A stretch of DNA of 43,558 nucleotides, from positions 1 to 43,558 of the forward strand of contig CAIQGA010000151.1 in NCBI GenBank assembly GCA_903871235.1. Direction: 5' to 3'. Positions 34,915-43,558 of the stretch are shown one piece after another; position 1 is the stretch's first letter, and each line of letters opens with the position of its first letter. A model generated the notes under the pieces. That model searched no databases, was not told the origin of the DNA, and saw only the letters and a program-made list of their open reading frames with translations. Both the position numbers and the translations under genes were made by a program. This DNA is from an uncultured Chlorobiaceae bacterium (GTDB lineage: Bacteria; Bacteroidota; Chlorobiia; Chlorobiales; Chlorobiaceae).

Positions 34915-35994
34915 TCAGTCGATACCGTTTTTATAAATGGCGTAGCCAATGCCGAGAAAGAGGATATTCGGGAGCCATGCGGCGAGCATCGGGTCGATGA
35001 TTCCCTGGTATCCGGCGATTGCGCTGGTTTTTTGCACTCCAATAAAGAGAAATCCGGCCAAAAGGGTGATGCTTATTTCAGTGGCAAGCCCTCCCCGCTT
35101 TCTTTTGGCCGAAAGTGGAACGCCGATGAGAATGATGACAAGAGAGGCGAATGGCAGGGCAATTTTGTTGTGAAACTTTACCATTGAGCGCTCAAGCCCT
35201 GAAAAACCGGCACTCTGTTTTTTTTCAAGGTACTGGTAATGGCGGATGATGTTCATTTCATCTGGCTGGACATTAAGTTCCGCCAGTGAGTGCGGCGAAA
35301 GAGCAAGTTTCAGCGGTTTTAACTTGTTGAAATGAAATGCTTCACTCTTTCCGGTAAAAAAACGGGTTGAAGCGTTCTGCATCACCCACTCGCTCTTTTT
35401 CGGCTCGTAGCGCATGGTATCGGCATCGGTTCGTGATATGAGTTTTGTACCACTGAACTCCTCGATAGAAACCGTGCTGAGCGTAGAGCAGTCCGCATTA
35501 AGGAGTCCTATCGACACCATCCGTTTTCCCGGTTCGAGAATATGGATGTTGCTGTTGTTGTGAGGCTCAGAGGGATTTTTTTTTAAATAGCGCTGTTCAA
35601 AAGTATTCTTTTCGGTAAACGCCGAGGGCGAGATCCACCATGCGTTGAAAATATTCAGCACAAGAATAGCCATACCACCGATAAAAAAGGGGGTCAGCAG
35701 TTGGCGCATACTGACACCGGCAGAGCGTATTGCCGGAAGTTCGCCTGAAAAGGAGAGTCTTCCGGCAACAAGAATTGAAGAAAGCAGGGCGCTCACTGGA
35801 GAGATGACCAGAATGATGGAGGGTATCGACAGGGTGTAATAACGGACAACGTCCCACAGAGAGATATTTTTGTCCATGAACTCATCAAGTTTTTCAACCA
35901 TATTGACGAGAACGAACAGGCAGACAAAGGCTATGGAGGTAAAAAGAAAAGCCTTTGCAAACTGCCTGAATATATACTTGTCGAGAATCTTCAT
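34915..35994 (-). CDS. LptF/LptG-family lipopolysaccharide transport permease
   Basis: This 359-residue YjgP/YjgQ-family permease belongs to the LptB2FG transporter that extracts lipopolysaccharide from the inner membrane. Three N-terminal membrane helices (about 10-35, 55-80 and 100-125), a periplasmic beta-jellyroll-like domain (about 130-270) and three C-terminal helices (about 275-355) are visible. The N-terminus [20 protein letters not shown] is typical. LptF and LptG are hard to separate without comparison; the closest reading is LptG. Its ATG 35994 shares one base with the stop of the upstream M16 peptidase gene (TAATG arrangement), so the two are translationally coupled. Confidence 0.9.
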   Translation of the reverse strand: MKILDKYIFRQFAKAFLFTSIAFVCLFVLVNMVEKLDEFMDKNISLWDVVRYYTLSIPSIILVISPVSALLSSILVAGRLSFSGELPAIRSAGVSMRQLLTPFFIGGMAILVLNIFNAWWISPSAFTEKNTFEQRYLKKNPSEPHNNSNIHILEPGKRMVSIGLLNADCSTLSTVSIEEFSGTKLISRTDADTMRYEPKKSEWVMQNASTRFFTGKSEAFHFNKLKPLKLALSPHSLAELNVQPDEMNIIRHYQYLEKKQSAGFSGLERSMVKFHNKIALPFASLVIILIGVPLSAKRKRGGLATEISITLLAGFLFIGVQKTSAIAGYQGIIDPMLAAWLPNILFLGIGYAIYKNGID

Positions 35995-38939
35995 TAATAG
36001 CCAAAAATATCCTTCAGCGAAAGCTCTTTCACGGTGCCATACTTCTTCAGGGTTTTCATGTCAAGCTCCTTTTTCTTGCCAAGCACCAGCATGACATGTT
36101 TTTTGTTCCTGAAATGGTCATTGTGAAATTTTTCAATATCGGCCAGGGTGAACCGGGCCGCTTCACGATAAATATCCCTCCTGATATCATGGTCGTGCCC
36201 CAGTCGGACAGCCTCTTCGTAATTGAAAAGAATCTCTGTTCTCGTCAGCCGCTCGGTTGAAATTTTCTGCAGAATGCCGTTTTGGGCCGAAGCAAAAAGT
36301 TCGGGTGATTCAGGCAGCTTGTTCATCAAAATGCTGATACCATCGAGCGCTTCGGGCAGTTTGTCGGCCTGGGTACCGATATAGCTGACAATATAGTTGT
36401 GCTCATCCTTCTGTTTCGGCGTTTTGTAGACCGAAAAAACAGAGTAGGCGAGCGCTTTGGCTTCGCGCAGCTCCTGGAAGACGACGGACGACATCCCGCC
36501 TCCGTAATATTCGTTGAAGAGGGTGGAGAGGGGGAGTATGGACGGATTGTAGAGCTGATCCCTTGTCATGAGAATGACCTCCGCCTGGGTCATATCGTAA
36601 TTGACGACATAGACAAGATTCTCCTGCTGCTCAAGATCATGGAACGGGTCGCTGACCGGTGGTGTCTTGAACGACTCGGGGTAATGGCGTACCGAACGCA
36701 ATTCACTGAGCACCTCCGTTGACGTTGCAGGGCCGTAGTAGAGCACCCTGTGCTTGTATTGCAGGAGGTTGTGCACTTCATCAAGCAGCTCTTTTGAGGT
36801 GACTTTTTCAAGCTCCTTATTGCTGAGGATGTTGGTGAAGGGCGAAGATGGACCGTATTTGCCATAATTGGTCATTGCCTCAAAGAGAATCTTCTTCTTG
36901 GCCAGCTTGGCATCGGTACGCTCTTTCAGTGTACCGGCTTTCAGCTTTTCAAGCGCCTCCTTGTCGGGTTTTGCATCAACAAGAAGATTTTCAAGCAGTC
37001 GAATGGCGGCAGCGGAGTTTTTCTGAAGTCCCGAAAGCTTCAGGTAGACGTAATCGTCAGACGTAAATGCCGAAAAGCTTGCGCCGATCTTGTAGAGCTC
37101 CTGGCTGAATTCAGCAGGAGTAAGATCGCCAGCTCCGAGATAGGAGAGGTATTCGAGGGCAAGCTCGATTGTTTTGCTGTTGTTTTTTCCGATATCGAAA
37201 ACATAATAGAGCGAGAAGAGCTCGTTTTCGTTGTTCTGCAGATAGTTCAGCTTAATGGATGGATTGACATCAAAAAAACCGATATCTTTGGTATAGTCAA
37301 GAAAAACAGGCTCAGTTTTTTCGGATTTCAGCGCCAGAAGTTTTTCGGCAAACGGTGACGAACTGTTCCGGTTCATCTTCAGCGGAGTGATCGGTGGCTT
37401 CTGGATCTTCGTCTCGCTCTTGGGGGTACCGTGTTCCTTGTAGATCGCGACATAGTTCGAGCTGTAGTGCTTCCTGACAAATGCGACAAGATCCTCTTTG
37501 GTGATTTTCTGGAGACGCTCGAGCTGGATAACATGATCGGGCCAGGCCATACCCCAAACAAACGCATCAACGTAGGCTTCAACGCGCCCCCGATTGCTTT
37601 CATAGAGCTTGAGTTGCTCAATTTTCATATCATTGATTGCTGCTTCAAGCAGCCAGTCTGGAAACTTTCCCTCTTTGAGCAGTTCAATCTGCGTGAGCAG
37701 CATCTCCTTTACTTCGTCGAGGCTCTGGCCCTCTCTTGGTTTTCCACTCAGAATATGGGCGGAGTAATCTTTCATCATGATCAACATTGAACCGGCATCG
37801 AGTACCTTCTGCTGCTGGTTCAGGTTAAGGTCAATAAGGCCAGCGGTCTGGTTGAACAGTATCTTGTCGGTAAGCGTGATGTAATCGGCATCAGAGTTGT
37901 TGATTCCATTAAAGCGGAATCCGATAACGATCTCTTCCGATTCAGGCCCTTTTACCTTGATGACTTCAGGTTCAGTGATTGCATCTTCGACAGGCGGGGT
38001 AAAGTGAGGCACCTCTTTGGACTGAAGCACCGAAAACTTTTTGTCGATCAGTTTTATGGTTGCATCCGGATCAAAATCTCCGGCAATGCAGAGCGCCATG
38101 TTGTTCGGCACATAGTAGGTATGGTAGTAGTTGACGACATTGCGGATCGAGGGATTTTTCAGATGCTCCGCCTTGCCAATGGTGGTCTGGGTGCCGTAGG
38201 TGTGTTTCTTGAAAAGTCCGGCAAAAAGATTTTCCCATATTTTCCGGCTGTCACTGTCCATCGTCATGTTCTTCTCTTCATAGACGGTTTCGAGTTCCGT
38301 ATGAAAAAGCCTCATCACCGGATTGCGGAAGCGCTCTGCCTCCATGGAGAGCCACTGGTCGAGCTTGTTTGAGGGAATATCGTTGACATAGACGGTCTGT
38401 TCGACCCAGGTGTAGGCATTGGTGCCCTGAGCGCCGATTGAGCCCAGAATCTTGTCGTATTCGTTTGGGACGGTATAGGTTGCCGCCACGTTGGATATGC
38501 TGTCGATATCCTTGTAGATCGCCGCCCGTTTTTCTATATCTTCGGTAGCGCGGTACTGCTCATAGAGTTCAGAAATTTTTTCGAGTGCGGTGTGCTCTTT
38601 TGCATAGTCGAGAGAGCCAAGTGAATCCGTTCCTTTGAAGAGCATGTGCTCAAGATAGTGTGCAAGACCGGTGGTCTCCGCCGGGTCATTCTTGCTTCCT
38701 GCGCGGACGGCAATGGAGGTGTAGATTCTCGGTTCGTCATGGTAAGGGCTCATATAGACCGTCAGTCCATTTTTGAGCGTATAGATTCTTGTGTGGAGCG
38801 AGTCTCCGGGAACGGTTGTGTATGGATAAGGCTTCTCTTTGTTGATCATGGGTTTACAGGAAATTAAATGCAAAAAAAGTATCCCGATGGTGAATATGGG
38901 GATATGGCGCGTTATAACTCTTCGAAAAGTATCCGGCAT
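35994..38939 (-). CDS. M16-family metallopeptidase, putative lipoprotein
   Basis: This protein of about 981 residues belongs to the insulinase/pitrilysin (M16) family. The inverted zinc motif H-x-x-E-H is HYLEH (His94, Glu97, His98), with the downstream Glu in the conserved ETVYEEKNM stretch. Two inactive C-terminal M16 repeats follow, one with [16 protein letters not shown]. The N-terminus has a hydrophobic signal and a lipobox LISC (Cys28), so a lipid-anchored periplasmic protease is likely. The start is ATG 38939; TTG 38942 is one codon ahead. It is cotranscribed with the LptG/LptF-type gene, which it overlaps by one base. Confidence 0.92.
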   Translation of the reverse strand: MPDTFRRVITRHIPIFTIGILFLHLISCKPMINKEKPYPYTTVPGDSLHTRIYTLKNGLTVYMSPYHDEPRIYTSIAVRAGSKNDPAETTGLAHYLEHMLFKGTDSLGSLDYAKEHTALEKISELYEQYRATEDIEKRAAIYKDIDSISNVAATYTVPNEYDKILGSIGAQGTNAYTWVEQTVYVNDIPSNKLDQWLSMEAERFRNPVMRLFHTELETVYEEKNMTMDSDSRKIWENLFAGLFKKHTYGTQTTIGKAEHLKNPSIRNVVNYYHTYYVPNNMALCIAGDFDPDATIKLIDKKFSVLQSKEVPHFTPPVEDAITEPEVIKVKGPESEEIVIGFRFNGINNSDADYITLTDKILFNQTAGLIDLNLNQQQKVLDAGSMLIMMKDYSAHILSGKPREGQSLDEVKEMLLTQIELLKEGKFPDWLLEAAINDMKIEQLKLYESNRGRVEAYVDAFVWGMAWPDHVIQLERLQKITKEDLVAFVRKHYSSNYVAIYKEHGTPKSETKIQKPPITPLKMNRNSSSPFAEKLLALKSEKTEPVFLDYTKDIGFFDVNPSIKLNYLQNNENELFSLYYVFDIGKNNSKTIELALEYLSYLGAGDLTPAEFSQELYKIGASFSAFTSDDYVYLKLSGLQKNSAAAIRLLENLLVDAKPDKEALEKLKAGTLKERTDAKLAKKKILFEAMTNYGKYGPSSPFTNILSNKELEKVTSKELLDEVHNLLQYKHRVLYYGPATSTEVLSELRSVRHYPESFKTPPVSDPFHDLEQQENLVYVVNYDMTQAEVILMTRDQLYNPSILPLSTLFNEYYGGGMSSVVFQELREAKALAYSVFSVYKTPKQKDEHNYIVSYIGTQADKLPEALDGISILMNKLPESPELFASAQNGILQKISTERLTRTEILFNYEEAVRLGHDHDIRRDIYREAARFTLADIEKFHNDHFRNKKHVMLVLGKKKELDMKTLKKYGTVKELSLKDIFGY

Positions 38940-39092
38940 CAAAAAAAAAAGATAATAATGGGATTAAAAGCGGAAAATTGCAACCGCCCTGAATGACCTT
39001 TTTTAAAAAGATGCTCTCAAAAGCCATCTGTTCAGGAGGGGCTTGCAAGGGATGGAGACAGTTTACGCCGTACCGGTAGATAATCATTGTGG

Positions 39093-39122
39093 AAGAACTA
39101 ACAAACAGCATTAATAGTTCTT
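39093..39122. promoter_or_regulatory. Inverted repeat upstream of uvrB
   Basis: AAGAACTA (39093-39100) and TAGTTCTT (39115-39122) form perfect eight-base arms around a 14-base centre, 54 bases before ATG 39177. The spacing suits a dimeric regulator binding site. The enterobacterial SOS box CTGT-x8-ACAG is not present, so a link to LexA is only a possibility. Confidence 0.45.
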
Positions 39123-39176
39123 TTGTAGGGCAGAAAGAAGGGAAGTGAAACAACTATCAAGTGCGGAGTGTTTTTT

Positions 39177-41231
39177 ATGCAGGTGAACGGGAGCGGAATA
39201 TATAATCTTGTCAGTCCTTACAGTCCGGCGGGTGACCAGCCGAAAGCCATTGACGCCCTTTGTGAAGGGGTTCGTTCGGGAAATCCCTGGCAGACACTGC
39301 TCGGTGTGACCGGGTCGGGAAAGACCTTTACCATTTCAAATGTTATTGCCCGTTTCGACCGGCCTGTTCTGGTGATGAGCCATAACAAGACCCTTGCCGC
39401 GCAGTTGTATGGAGAACTCAAACAGTTTTTTCCCGACAATGCGGTCGAATATTTTATAAGTTATTACGATTTTTATCAGCCCGAAGCCTATCTCCCTTCT
39501 CTCGACAAGTACATCGCCAAAGACCTGCGCATCAACGACGAGATTGAGCGGCTCCGGCTCAAAGCGACCAGCTCTTTGCTCAGTGGCCGGAAGGATGTTA
39601 TTGTGGTGAGCTCTGTCAGTTGCATTTACGGTCTCGGCTCTCCTGAAGACTGGAAAGCGCAGATTATCGAACTCCGCTCCGGAATGGAAAAAGATCGCGA
39701 TCTCTTTTTGAAGGAGCTGATTGCTCTCCATTACATCCGCGATGATGTTCAGCCAACTTCCGGGAAGTTTCGCGTCAGGGGGGATATCATTGACCTTGTG
39801 CCCGCACATGAAGAACTTGCCCTCCGCATTGAGTTTTTTGGCTCTGAAATCGAAAGTATCCAGACCTTTGACATTCACAGCGGAGAGGTGCTCGGTGTTG
39901 AACGATATGCCTTTATCTATCCCGCCCGGCAGTTTGTCGCTGACGAAGAAAAACTCAAGGTGGCGATGCTCTCCATTGAAAATGAGCTGGCGGAGAGGTT
40001 GAACTATTACCGTGACGAAAACCGCTTTCTCGAAGCACGCAGAATTGAAGAGCGCACCCGCTATGACCTTGAAATGATGAAAGAGCTTGGTTACTGTTCC
40101 GGCATTGAAAATTACTCAAAGCATCTTTCGGGCCGTCCTTCCGGAGAGCGCCCCTGCTGTCTGCTCGATTATTTCCCTTCAGACTACCTTGTTGTCGTTG
40201 ATGAATCGCATGTGACGCTGCCGCAGATACGGGGGATGTACGGCGGAGACCGCTCCCGTAAAAACATTCTGGTGGAGCATGGATTCCGGCTCCCTTCGGC
40301 GCTCGATAACCGTCCGCTCCGTTTCGAGGAATTTGAGGCTATGGTGCCGCAGATTATCTGTGTCAGTGCCACTCCGAGTGACCATGAACTGCTCCGTTCC
40401 GGTGGCCTGGTGGTCGAGCAGCTTGTTCGCCCTACCGGCCTGCTTGACCCTCCGGTAGAAGTTCGTCCTGTGGCAGGTCAAATCGACAACCTTCTGGCTG
40501 AAATTCGTCTCCACACCGCAAAAGGCCATAAAGTGCTGGTCATGACCCTGACCAAAAGAATGTCGGAAGATCTGCACGACTTTTTTAGAAAAACGGGGAT
40601 TCGTTCGCGCTACCTGCACTCGGAGATCAAGAGCCTGGAGCGGATGCAGATTCTCAGGGAACTCCGGGTGGGAGATATTGATGTGCTTGTCGGGGTCAAC
40701 CTGCTTCGTGAAGGGCTCGATCTTCCTGAAGTATCCCTCGTGGCCATTCTTGATGCCGACAAGGAGGGCTTTTTGCGCAACACCCGTTCGCTGATGCAGA
40801 TTGCCGGCAGGGCCGCCCGCAACCTTGACGGATTTGTGGTGCTTTATGCCGATGTTATCACCCGCTCCATTCGTGAAGTGCTTGATGAAACCGCAAGACG
40901 TCGCACCATTCAGCAGCAATACAACGAAGCGCATGGCATTACTCCCCGTTCTATCACCAAATCGGTTGACCAGATTCTCGACACCACCGGCGTGGCCGAT
41001 GCGGAGGAACGTTACCGCCGGAAGCGTTTCGGTCTTGAGCCCAAGCCGGAGAGGGTGCTATCCGGCCTTCTCGACACGTTGACACCCGAAGCAGGCTACG
41101 CAATGGCCGCAGAACTCCGGCTTGAAATGCAGGAGGCCGCAGTCCAGATGGAGTATGAAAAGGCGGCCTATTTGCGTGACGAAATAACAAAACTTGAAGA
41201 GGCGCTGCAAAAACTGCCAACTGTGGAGTGA
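39177..41231 (+). CDS. uvrB: Excinuclease ABC subunit B
   Basis: This 684-residue UvrB is the damage-verifying helicase of nucleotide excision repair. Walker A is GVTGSGKT (43-50); the DNA-clamping beta-hairpin region has [10 protein letters not shown]; the helicase box is VVVDESHVT; motifs V/VI contain [16 protein letters not shown] and [12 protein letters not shown]. The C-terminal UVR domain ([25 protein letters not shown] region) is complete. The start is ATG 39177, with GGAG (39165-39168) eight bases upstream; GTG 39168 would add three residues. It is convergent with the glycosyltransferase gene at 41266 and divergent from the M16 gene. Confidence 0.98.
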   Translation: MQVNGSGIYNLVSPYSPAGDQPKAIDALCEGVRSGNPWQTLLGVTGSGKTFTISNVIARFDRPVLVMSHNKTLAAQLYGELKQFFPDNAVEYFISYYDFYQPEAYLPSLDKYIAKDLRINDEIERLRLKATSSLLSGRKDVIVVSSVSCIYGLGSPEDWKAQIIELRSGMEKDRDLFLKELIALHYIRDDVQPTSGKFRVRGDIIDLVPAHEELALRIEFFGSEIESIQTFDIHSGEVLGVERYAFIYPARQFVADEEKLKVAMLSIENELAERLNYYRDENRFLEARRIEERTRYDLEMMKELGYCSGIENYSKHLSGRPSGERPCCLLDYFPSDYLVVVDESHVTLPQIRGMYGGDRSRKNILVEHGFRLPSALDNRPLRFEEFEAMVPQIICVSATPSDHELLRSGGLVVEQLVRPTGLLDPPVEVRPVAGQIDNLLAEIRLHTAKGHKVLVMTLTKRMSEDLHDFFRKTGIRSRYLHSEIKSLERMQILRELRVGDIDVLVGVNLLREGLDLPEVSLVAILDADKEGFLRNTRSLMQIAGRAARNLDGFVVLYADVITRSIREVLDETARRRTIQQQYNEAHGITPRSITKSVDQILDTTGVADAEERYRRKRFGLEPKPERVLSGLLDTLTPEAGYAMAAELRLEMQEAAVQMEYEKAAYLRDEITKLEEALQKLPTVE

Positions 41232-41265
41232 GTTTAGTGTTGCCCTGTGAGAGACAACGCTTAAT

Positions 41266-43558
41266 TCATGTCGGCAAGCCAGGGAGACTCGTTTCCATAT
41301 CTGCACCGACACGGGCAAGCACACTCTCCCAGTCGCCAATTTTTGATTGCCGGTAGAGTTTTACACTTTTGTACCAGGGGCTGTCGTCTCTGTTGAGTAA
41401 CCAGCGCCAGTCCGGAGAGAATGGCAGCAATATCCAGGTCGTTTTACCCATTGCTCCGGCTACATGAGCAACGCTGGTATCGACAGTTATGATGATATCC
41501 ATAAGCTCACAGAGCGCAGCCGTATCGGTAAAGTCATGCAACTCATTGCCAAAATGAAGAATGGCCGGGTTGGACTCAAGCGTTGAACGGTCAATGTCGC
41601 GCACCTCTTTTTGCAGGCTTACATACTGACACGGTGAGGGTAGTTTTCCTATAATATCCGCAAGCGGGATGCTTCGGTTATGGTCATTCTGGTGTATTGT
41701 ACCGCCGCTCCATACAAGCCCGACACGCGGTTTATTCCGCTCACCCAACCTCTTTGCCCAATATGCCAGTTTGTCGGTATTGCTTCGCAAGTATTTTTCA
41801 GAAAAGGGAATAGAATGCAGGTCGGTTTTAAACGCCAACGGCAAGCTTAATAAAGGGCAGTGATAGTCGAAGGGGGGGAGCGCGCTGTCTTTGGCAATTA
41901 CATCCGCAACACCGGCAAGTTCCTGAAGCAAGCCGATGAGCGGTGGTTCCACTTCAAGAATGACCCGGTCGCATACATCAGCAACAGAGCGGGCATAGCG
42001 GCAAAACTGAATGGTGTCTCCAAGCCCTTGTTCGCTGTGCAGAAGAATGGTTTTACCCGCAAGCGATTCTTTTCCTGACCAGAGTGGTTGTGGAAAGTTT
42101 CTCTTTAAAGATGTAAACGTTTCTTTTTTCCATCTCCATTCATACAGCTCCCAGCCATTCTCAAAGTTCCCGTCAAGGAGCAGCGCAACTGATTTGTTCC
42201 AGTACGCATCAGCGTAGTCAGGCTTCAGTGCGATGGCTTGATTATAACTGGAAATAGCACTATCAAGTTTCCTGAGTTCCCTGAGTACAACTCCACGGTT
42301 GCAGTATGCCTCAGCGTAGTCAGGCTTCAGTGCGATGGCGTGGTCATAATTCGCCAGAGCGTCATCAAATTGCTTCAGTTCTTTGAGCGCATTCCCCCGG
42401 TTGTTGTAAAAAGCCGCATTGCCGGGGTGGATGGCAATGGCTTTGCCAATTAAGTCCACCCCCGTTTGGTAATGATGTGTCTGGGATGCTATAACCCCTG
42501 CAAGATGCAGCGCATCAAAATGCCCTGGCTGCGATTGCAGTACCTCTTCGTAGAGTAGTTGAGCCTGTGCCAACTGACCGCTCTGGTGAAGTCGCAGGGC
42601 TTGCTGAAACTTTCCCTGCGTTTGTGCGGCCAGAGCCGTTGTCGCAACATTTAGATCTGACATGAATTTGGCTGGCAGGCAGGGTTCGGTTTTTTCCAAA
42701 TCCGCCCCTGCATTGGTAACTGGTATTGCTGGTTTACGATTGCTTGTCGATACATGTTTTGAGCCCTCTGTTTGTGGCAACGACACAAGATGCTCAGGCG
42801 GCAGCCCTTCCTGATAGCGACCATACATCGCAGAAAAAACATCTTCGATGTGCCGGGTAAAGAGTTGCGTGTCAAACAGAGGTGTTATCAGGCGGTTACG
42901 CTCCAGTTTTTGCCGGATCAGCCTCAACTTTTCCGGATTGGTGGCAAGCTCAATGGCAAGAGCCTCGTACCCTTCCTGTGTGGAGGTGACAAGTTCAGGC
43001 AAATGAATGGCATGAAGCAGACTTGCCGCCACCCTGCTCGCAAAAGATTCGCCCATGCAGGTTAATACCGGCAATCCTGCCCACAAGGCGTCACTTGCTG
43101 TTGTATGGGCATTGCACGGCAGGGTGTCCAAAAACAAATCTGCCAGGCGGTGCCTTGCGAGATGTTTCGGGAGCGACATCCGTTGTGCAAAAACAAGCCT
43201 CTCAGCGTCAACACCCCGTTCAGTTGCCTCCTTCCGCAAATTGTTTGTGGCATTCACGTTATCCTTCAAAAGCCAGAGCACGCTTCCCTCTGTCTGCTTG
43301 AGAATCCGCATCCAGCCGTCAAAGGTGGCGGGAGTAATTTTGTAGTTGTTGTTGAAACAGCAGAAAACAAAACCGGTTTCAGGTAAGCCAAGCTCTTTGC
43401 GGGTGAATACCTTGTCGGCAATACGGCGCTGGCTGTCGTTCACCTGATAACAATCGGGCAGATATGCGATTTTTTCAATGTAACCCTGCCTGCTGCTCTC
43501 CGGAATCACGGTTCGGTCAGCAATGAGATAGTCAATATACTCCGCACTCATGGTGCCC
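41266..43558 (-). CDS. GT41 (O-GlcNAc transferase-type) + TPR + GT9-like fusion protein, partial
   Basis: At least 764 residues are in the window and the frame stays open past base 43558: the codons ahead of ATG 43551 read G-T, as in the GY-PGT segment of O-GlcNAc transferases, so the true start is outside. The visible order is the C-terminal half of a GT41 domain (AEYIDYLIADRTVIP, FCCFNNNYKITP, then DLFLDTLPCNAHTTASDALWAGLPVLT, about 1-265), a linker, TPR repeats (about 305-455), and a C-terminal GT9-like domain (about 490-755) with LLHSEQGLGDTIQFCRYA, RVGLVWSGG and VDTSVAHVAGAMG. It probably glycosylates proteins or polysaccharide at the cell surface. The stop is 34 bases from the convergent uvrB stop. 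Confidence 0.88.
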   Translation of the reverse strand, partial: GTMSAEYIDYLIADRTVIPESSRQGYIEKIAYLPDCYQVNDSQRRIADKVFTRKELGLPETGFVFCCFNNNYKITPATFDGWMRILKQTEGSVLWLLKDNVNATNNLRKEATERGVDAERLVFAQRMSLPKHLARHRLADLFLDTLPCNAHTTASDALWAGLPVLTCMGESFASRVAASLLHAIHLPELVTSTQEGYEALAIELATNPEKLRLIRQKLERNRLITPLFDTQLFTRHIEDVFSAMYGRYQEGLPPEHLVSLPQTEGSKHVSTSNRKPAIPVTNAGADLEKTEPCLPAKFMSDLNVATTALAAQTQGKFQQALRLHQSGQLAQAQLLYEEVLQSQPGHFDALHLAGVIASQTHHYQTGVDLIGKAIAIHPGNAAFYNNRGNALKELKQFDDALANYDHAIALKPDYAEAYCNRGVVLRELRKLDSAISSYNQAIALKPDYADAYWNKSVALLLDGNFENGWELYEWRWKKETFTSLKRNFPQPLWSGKESLAGKTILLHSEQGLGDTIQFCRYARSVADVCDRVILEVEPPLIGLLQELAGVADVIAKDSALPPFDYHCPLLSLPLAFKTDLHSIPFSEKYLRSNTDKLAYWAKRLGERNKPRVGLVWSGGTIHQNDHNRSIPLADIIGKLPSPCQYVSLQKEVRDIDRSTLESNPAILHFGNELHDFTDTAALCELMDIIITVDTSVAHVAGAMGKTTWILLPFSPDWRWLLNRDDSPWYKSVKLYRQSKIGDWESVLARVGADMETSLPGLPT
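42209..42339 (-). repeat. Perfect 29-base repeat inside TPR region, 102-base period
   Basis: The 29 bases at 42209-42237 recur identically at 42311-42339. The 102-base offset equals one 34-residue TPR unit and codes for AIALKPDYA on the minus strand. Identity at DNA level indicates a recent unit duplication or gene conversion. Confidence 0.8.

Noticed and set aside
39034-39060. Classical SOS box near uvrB
   Set aside because: A CTGT occurs but the matching ACAG eight bases later does not.
39336-40934. Long antisense frames of 180 and 251 codons inside uvrB
   Set aside because: Shadows of a strongly conserved plus-strand gene; sequences show no family features.
1-43558. CRISPR arrays, tRNA or rRNA genes, insertion sequences, integrases
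   Set aside because: I looked through the gene-free intervals and saw no repeat-spacer series, cloverleaf-like sequence, transposase or terminal repeats with target duplication.

Overview
The window reads as a chromosomal segment of a green sulfur bacterium (Chlorobiaceae, in the Chlorobium/Pelodictyon/Prosthecochloris range). This is inferred from gene content: a short 299-residue primary sigma factor without region 1.1, a GlmU-like sugar nucleotidyltransferase of the Bacteroidetes/Chlorobi type, BshC (bacillithiol-type thiol synthesis), ThyX instead of ThyA, and Gram-negative envelope genes (LptF/G-type permease, tripartite RND pump, patatin-barrel protein). I saw no tRNA or rRNA gene, insertion sequence, prophage or CRISPR array.

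Layout. 1-2620: the 3' end of recG, then rsgA and an aldehyde dehydrogenase, closed by a strong bidirectional terminator. 2761-5975: two closely related LuxR-type HTH regulators on the minus strand, flanking a plus-strand lipid kinase; the short regulator looks like a copy of the C-terminal part of the long one. 6021-6097: a large interrupted palindrome in the divergent promoter region. 6246-8840: GlmU-like enzyme, trpG/pabA-type amidotransferase and a LOG-family protein. 8990-11825: a cysteine-containing HTH regulator convergent with a surE-bshC operon. 11891-14635: a patatin phospholipase fused to an outer-membrane barrel, divergent from accD. 14757-20884: housekeeping genes accD, thyX (minus), clpP, valS and rpoD.

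20949-31540 is a signalling and efflux block: a 7TMR-DISM histidine kinase, an OmpR-type response regulator, a second receiver that lost its output domain, an AraC-family regulator, and a complete RND pump (lipoprotein adaptor, inner-membrane permease, outer-membrane lipoprotein channel). A short motif pair recurs upstream of the second receiver and of the AraC gene. Control of the pump by the block is inferred only from adjacency.

31592-34895 is an AT-rich accessory stretch. Three exported-protein genes are linked by ATGA stop/start overlaps: a 47-residue secreted peptide, an Ig-like protein and a DUF3089 alpha/beta hydrolase. A PsiE-type membrane protein and a nucleosidase with a signal peptide follow. 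34915-38939 holds an M16 metallopeptidase lipoprotein overlapping an LptG/LptF-type permease by one base. 39177-41231 is uvrB. The window ends inside a large minus-strand gene that joins an O-GlcNAc-transferase-type (GT41) domain, TPR repeats and a GT9-like glycosyltransferase domain.

The strongest candidates for something undescribed are the duplicated HTH regulators with the palindrome, the peptide/Ig-like/hydrolase operon, the GT41-TPR-GT9 fusion, the kinase/receiver/AraC/RND block, and the Cys-containing regulator beside bshC. Several starts were moved inward from the longest reading frame on the basis of ribosome-binding sites, signal peptides or family alignments. All family assignments come from reading motifs, not from database searches.
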